From positions 1 to 25,571 of the forward strand of contig CAUCIO010000014.1 in the NCBI GenBank assembly GCA_958442925.1: a stretch of 25,571 nt of DNA, written 5' to 3'. Of the stretch, positions 23,304 through 25,571 are shown in pieces. The translations under genes and the position numbers were made by a program. Below the pieces are notes generated by a model. It did no database searches. It had not been told where the DNA came from and saw nothing but the letters and a program-made list of their open reading frames with translations. Position 1 is the stretch's first letter; each line of letters opens with the position of its first letter. This DNA comes from an uncultured Clostridium sp. (GTDB taxonomy: Bacteria > Bacillota > Clostridia > Lachnospirales > Lachnospiraceae).

Positions 23304-24080
23304 ATGAATAGATTAAAAATCAGAACCGTTGTTTTCGGAGAGGGACGTCCTAAAATCTGTGTTCCTATTGTGGGAACACAGGAGAACGAAATCTTATCTG
23401 CCGCAGCAGCTTTAAAGGAAACGCCTGCCCAGGTAGCAGAATGGAGAGCAGACTGGTTCTCTGATATTCTGGATGAACAGAAAAAACCTGATTTAAACGC
23501 TGTCACAGGCATTTTAAAACAGCTGCGAACCATTCTGGGGGAAATGCCTCTGCTTTTTACCTTCCGCACTGCCGCCGAAGGCGGCGAGAAAAGCATTTCT
23601 CTTCAGGATTACAAAACGTTGATTTTAACAGCAGCCAAAGATGGTCTTTCCGATTTAATTGATGTGGAGCTGTTCACTGCCGAAGAATCTGTTCGGGAAC
23701 TGACAGAACAGATTCATAACCTGGGGGCCAAAGTCATTATTTCCAGCCACGATTTTCAGAAAACGCCGGATGCTCAGGTACTTGTAAACCGCCTCTGCAC
23801 TATGAGGAAGATTGGGGCTGATCTTCCAAAAATAGCAGTAATGCCCCAAAGCCGGAGAGATGTTCTGACTCTTCTGGATGCGACAGAAGCTGCTTCCAGA
23901 CACTTAGACTGTCCTATTATCACCATGTCCATGTCAGGCTCTGGAGTGATCAGCCGAATATGCGGAGAAGTCTTCGGCTCTGCCATGACCTTTGGAGCAT
24001 TTGGAAAAGCCTCTGCTCCCGGCCAGATAGATGCTGACGAACTGGCCGCCGCGCTTGAGCTTCTCCATAAAAATATGTAA
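23304..24080 (+). CDS. aroD: Type I 3-dehydroquinate dehydratase
   Basis: A 258-residue TIM-barrel enzyme of the shikimate pathway that converts 3-dehydroquinate to 3-dehydroshikimate through a Schiff base. Active-site residues are visible: E46 and R48 in EWRADW, H149 in ISSHDF, Schiff-base lysine K176 in LPKIAVMPQ, R218 in GVISRICG and Q241 in SAPGQI. The length is typical (about 250 residues). The start has GTGAGG 8 nt upstream. No other aro genes are nearby, so it is a standalone copy; it could be the sole dehydratase or serve quinate/dehydroquinate catabolism. It is the last chromosomal gene before the probable mobile-element boundary. Confidence 0.96.
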   Translation: MNRLKIRTVVFGEGRPKICVPIVGTQENEILSAAAALKETPAQVAEWRADWFSDILDEQKKPDLNAVTGILKQLRTILGEMPLLFTFRTAAEGGEKSISLQDYKTLILTAAKDGLSDLIDVELFTAEESVRELTEQIHNLGAKVIISSHDFQKTPDAQVLVNRLCTMRKIGADLPKIAVMPQSRRDVLTLLDATEAASRHLDCPIITMSMSGSGVISRICGEVFGSAMTFGAFGKASAPGQIDADELAAALELLHKNM

Positions 24081-24149
24081 TATGCAGCATAAGGGAGCTG
24101 TCCTTTTTAGAGGGAGGCTCATAAGGAAGTAAATATAATCTCTGATGAA

Positions 24150-24175
24150 ACCGGCGTATCGAAAGTCACGCCGGT
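24150..24175 (-). terminator. Hairpin overlapping the recombinase stop codon
   Basis: ACCGGCGT (24150-24157) and ACGCCGGT (24168-24175) form a perfect 8-bp stem with a 10-nt loop. On the minus strand one arm covers the last recombinase codons and the other is followed by TTCATC, a poor T run, so it may be a weak terminator or an element-end structure. Confidence 0.4.
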
Positions 24176-25571
24176 TCTTCTATCTTTGTTGGCAGTTCCG
24201 GTTTCGCAAGCGGAATACAGATTTTCCCCACATAAGTAAAATATATTTCAATAGTGACATGCTTTCTCCCGCCGATTTTCTCCGGGCTGTGAACGACAAT
24301 CTTGTCAATCAACTCATTCACGGTGGAAGCATCAAGTTCCGGCAATTCAGAATACCTGTCGGCAAGTTGGAGGAAACGCCCCACATCAGCAATCTGTTCC
24401 GCCTCATTTTCAATTTCCTTTTCCAACGAGGAAGCAAGTCGTTGAATCTCCGCCTGTTCCGTTTCATACTGCGCCGAAAGTTTGTGAAAACGGAGGTCGC
24501 TCAATTTCCCCAGAACAGAATCCTCATAAAGTCTTTGGATGATCTTGTCCAAATCTTCCATGCGCTTCTGCGCCCCGGAGAGGGCTTTCCGCTTCTGCGT
24601 CAACTCCGCTTTCCGGCTGGCTTCGTCCTGTGCCAGCATTTCCTGCGTGAAATCATCCCGGAACAGCCGCACATAGGTCAGCGTTCCCTGAATACATTCC
24701 AGAACCCTCTTGTAAAGCGTGACCTCCCGGATATAATGAATCTTGCAGGAGCCTGTGTTGCTCTTGTAATTGGAACATACAAAATGATCCTGTGAATCAT
24801 CTTTGTAGGTATTGCAGGTGCAGTAATAAAGTTTTGCACCGCAATCAGCACAATAGACAAGGACGGAAAAAATACTTGTTTTTCCTGTCTTTGTCGATCT
24901 GCGTTTGTTTGTCCGTAATTCTTGCACCCGTTCCCACTGTCCGCGCTCAATGATTGCCGGCTGTGTGTCCTCAAATACTCGTTGGTTTTCTTTCGGATTC
25001 ATCATACGCTTTTTGAATTTCAGGGATTTGGTATAGGTCTTGAAGTTGACGGTACAACCGGTGTATTCCGGTCTTTCCAATATTCCGGCGACAGATTTGG
25101 AACACCACTGGTACATGTTATCTGGCATTGTCCATCCCTTTTGCTTCGCATGATACGCAGTAACGGTCAATACTCTATCAGCGGTCAGGATTTTTGCAAT
25201 CTGCATGGGGCCTTTCCCTGCAATGCACAGGCCAAAGATACGCCGTACCACCTTTGCCGCTTCTTCGTCCACAACCCATTTCTTTTTATTCTGTGGATCT
25301 TTCACATATCCATAGGGCGGGTTGCTGGCAATGTGTTCCCCAGCCTCCCCGCGCATTTTCACAACGGCACGGATTTTCTTGCTGGTGTCTTTTGCGTAAT
25401 AATCGCTAAAAACATTCTTGAATACAGCAAAATCATTCTCGCCTTTGGCGCTGTCCACATCGTCATTGATAGCGATAAAGCGAACGTCATAGGCGGGGAA
25501 AATAAAATCCTGCAAACGTCCCATGTAGGAATACTCCCTGCCCAGACAAGACAGGTCTTTAACGATTAGGG
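24166..25571 (-). CDS. Large serine recombinase, N-terminus beyond the right edge
   Basis: 467 residues are visible, open at the right edge. The first visible residues LIVKDLSCLGREYSYMGRLQ and 'YDVRFIAINDDVDSAKGENDF' are the second half of a resolvase catalytic domain (conserved R in LGR). Next come the Recombinase domain (NPPYGYVKDPQNKKKWVVDE), a zinc ribbon with YCADCG and FVCSN...GSC cysteines, a coiled coil (about 310-370) and a DUF4368-like C-terminal region 'ASTVNELIDKIVVHSPEKIG'. The catalytic serine and about 70-80 residues are outside; the full length of about 530-550 would suit TndX/TnpX-like recombinases of clostridial integrative elements, which excise and insert the element. The internal ATG at 25524 is not the true start. 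The gene reads toward aroD, so the element end is expected just past 24166. Confidence 0.93.
   Translation of the reverse strand, partial: LIVKDLSCLGREYSYMGRLQDFIFPAYDVRFIAINDDVDSAKGENDFAVFKNVFSDYYAKDTSKKIRAVVKMRGEAGEHIASNPPYGYVKDPQNKKKWVVDEEAAKVVRRIFGLCIAGKGPMQIAKILTADRVLTVTAYHAKQKGWTMPDNMYQWCSKSVAGILERPEYTGCTVNFKTYTKSLKFKKRMMNPKENQRVFEDTQPAIIERGQWERVQELRTNKRRSTKTGKTSIFSVLVYCADCGAKLYYCTCNTYKDDSQDHFVCSNYKSNTGSCKIHYIREVTLYKRVLECIQGTLTYVRLFRDDFTQEMLAQDEASRKAELTQKRKALSGAQKRMEDLDKIIQRLYEDSVLGKLSDLRFHKLSAQYETEQAEIQRLASSLEKEIENEAEQIADVGRFLQLADRYSELPELDASTVNELIDKIVVHSPEKIGGRKHVTIEIYFTYVGKICIPLAKPELPTKIEEPA

Noticed and set aside
24145..24795. 216-codon plus-strand frame opposite the recombinase
   Set aside because: It is antisense to a clearly recognised recombinase and its translation is Arg/Phe/Leu-rich without recognisable motifs.
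1..25571. CRISPR arrays, tRNA and rRNA genes, insertion sequences
   Set aside because: No regularly spaced direct repeats, tRNA cloverleaf, rRNA signature or transposase other than the serine recombinase was seen on reading both strands.

Overview
The window looks like chromosome of a low- to mid-GC Gram-positive anaerobe, most likely class Clostridia, family Lachnospiraceae. The grounds are AGGAGG-type ribosome binding sites, lipoprotein signals followed by T/E/A-rich linkers, a Zn-type ribosomal protein S18, a class F flavodiiron protein (known mainly from clostridia), a DUF951 protein and a CIRCE site. The species is not determined. Most of the window is ordinary core or accessory metabolism. 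The right end runs into a mobile element.

Layout. 1-1056 (minus): MATE exporter cut by the left edge, with its own promoter. 1315-2545 (minus): rpsF-ssb-rpsR operon with promoter and terminator. 2729-7074 (minus): a probable operon of a DUF2156+GNAT fusion protein, a sirtuin, a YghZ-type aldo/keto reductase and a DUF951 protein, preceded by a multi-hairpin element at 7111-7236. 7400-11037 (plus): a four-gene cluster with half-size sugar-type ABC ATPase, permease, binding lipoprotein and a divergent pseudouridine-phosphate glycosidase (PsuG/IndA) homologue, closed by a composite bidirectional terminator. 11163-11818 (minus): Hsp20 chaperone with a CIRCE operator overlapping a strong promoter. 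11849-14346 (minus): lipoprotein with an LprI-like end, HD-domain hydrolase and SAM methyltransferase in one operon. 14652-17195 (plus): four-domain flavodiiron/rubredoxin/NADH oxidoreductase fusion with a structured leader. 17255-18616 (minus): amino acid permease. 18835-21510 (minus): P2-type cation ATPase preceded by a yybP-ykoY (Mn2+) riboswitch with its own terminator. 21918-24080 (plus): GT4 glycosyltransferase and aroD. 24166-25571 (minus): large serine recombinase, open at the right edge, likely the terminal gene of an integrated element whose boundary lies just after aroD.

Themes. Stress and metal handling recur: O2 reduction by the flavodiiron fusion, probable Mn2+/Ca2+ export under riboswitch control, and heat-shock control of Hsp20. 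The most novel candidate is the ABC importer linked to a PsuG-like enzyme. That enzyme keeps the Schiff-base lysine and metal-site aspartate of PsuG but appears to have lost other active-site residues, which suggests uptake and cleavage of an unassigned nucleoside- or glycoside-like compound. No CRISPR array, rRNA or tRNA was seen. All family assignments are by reading motifs, with no database search.
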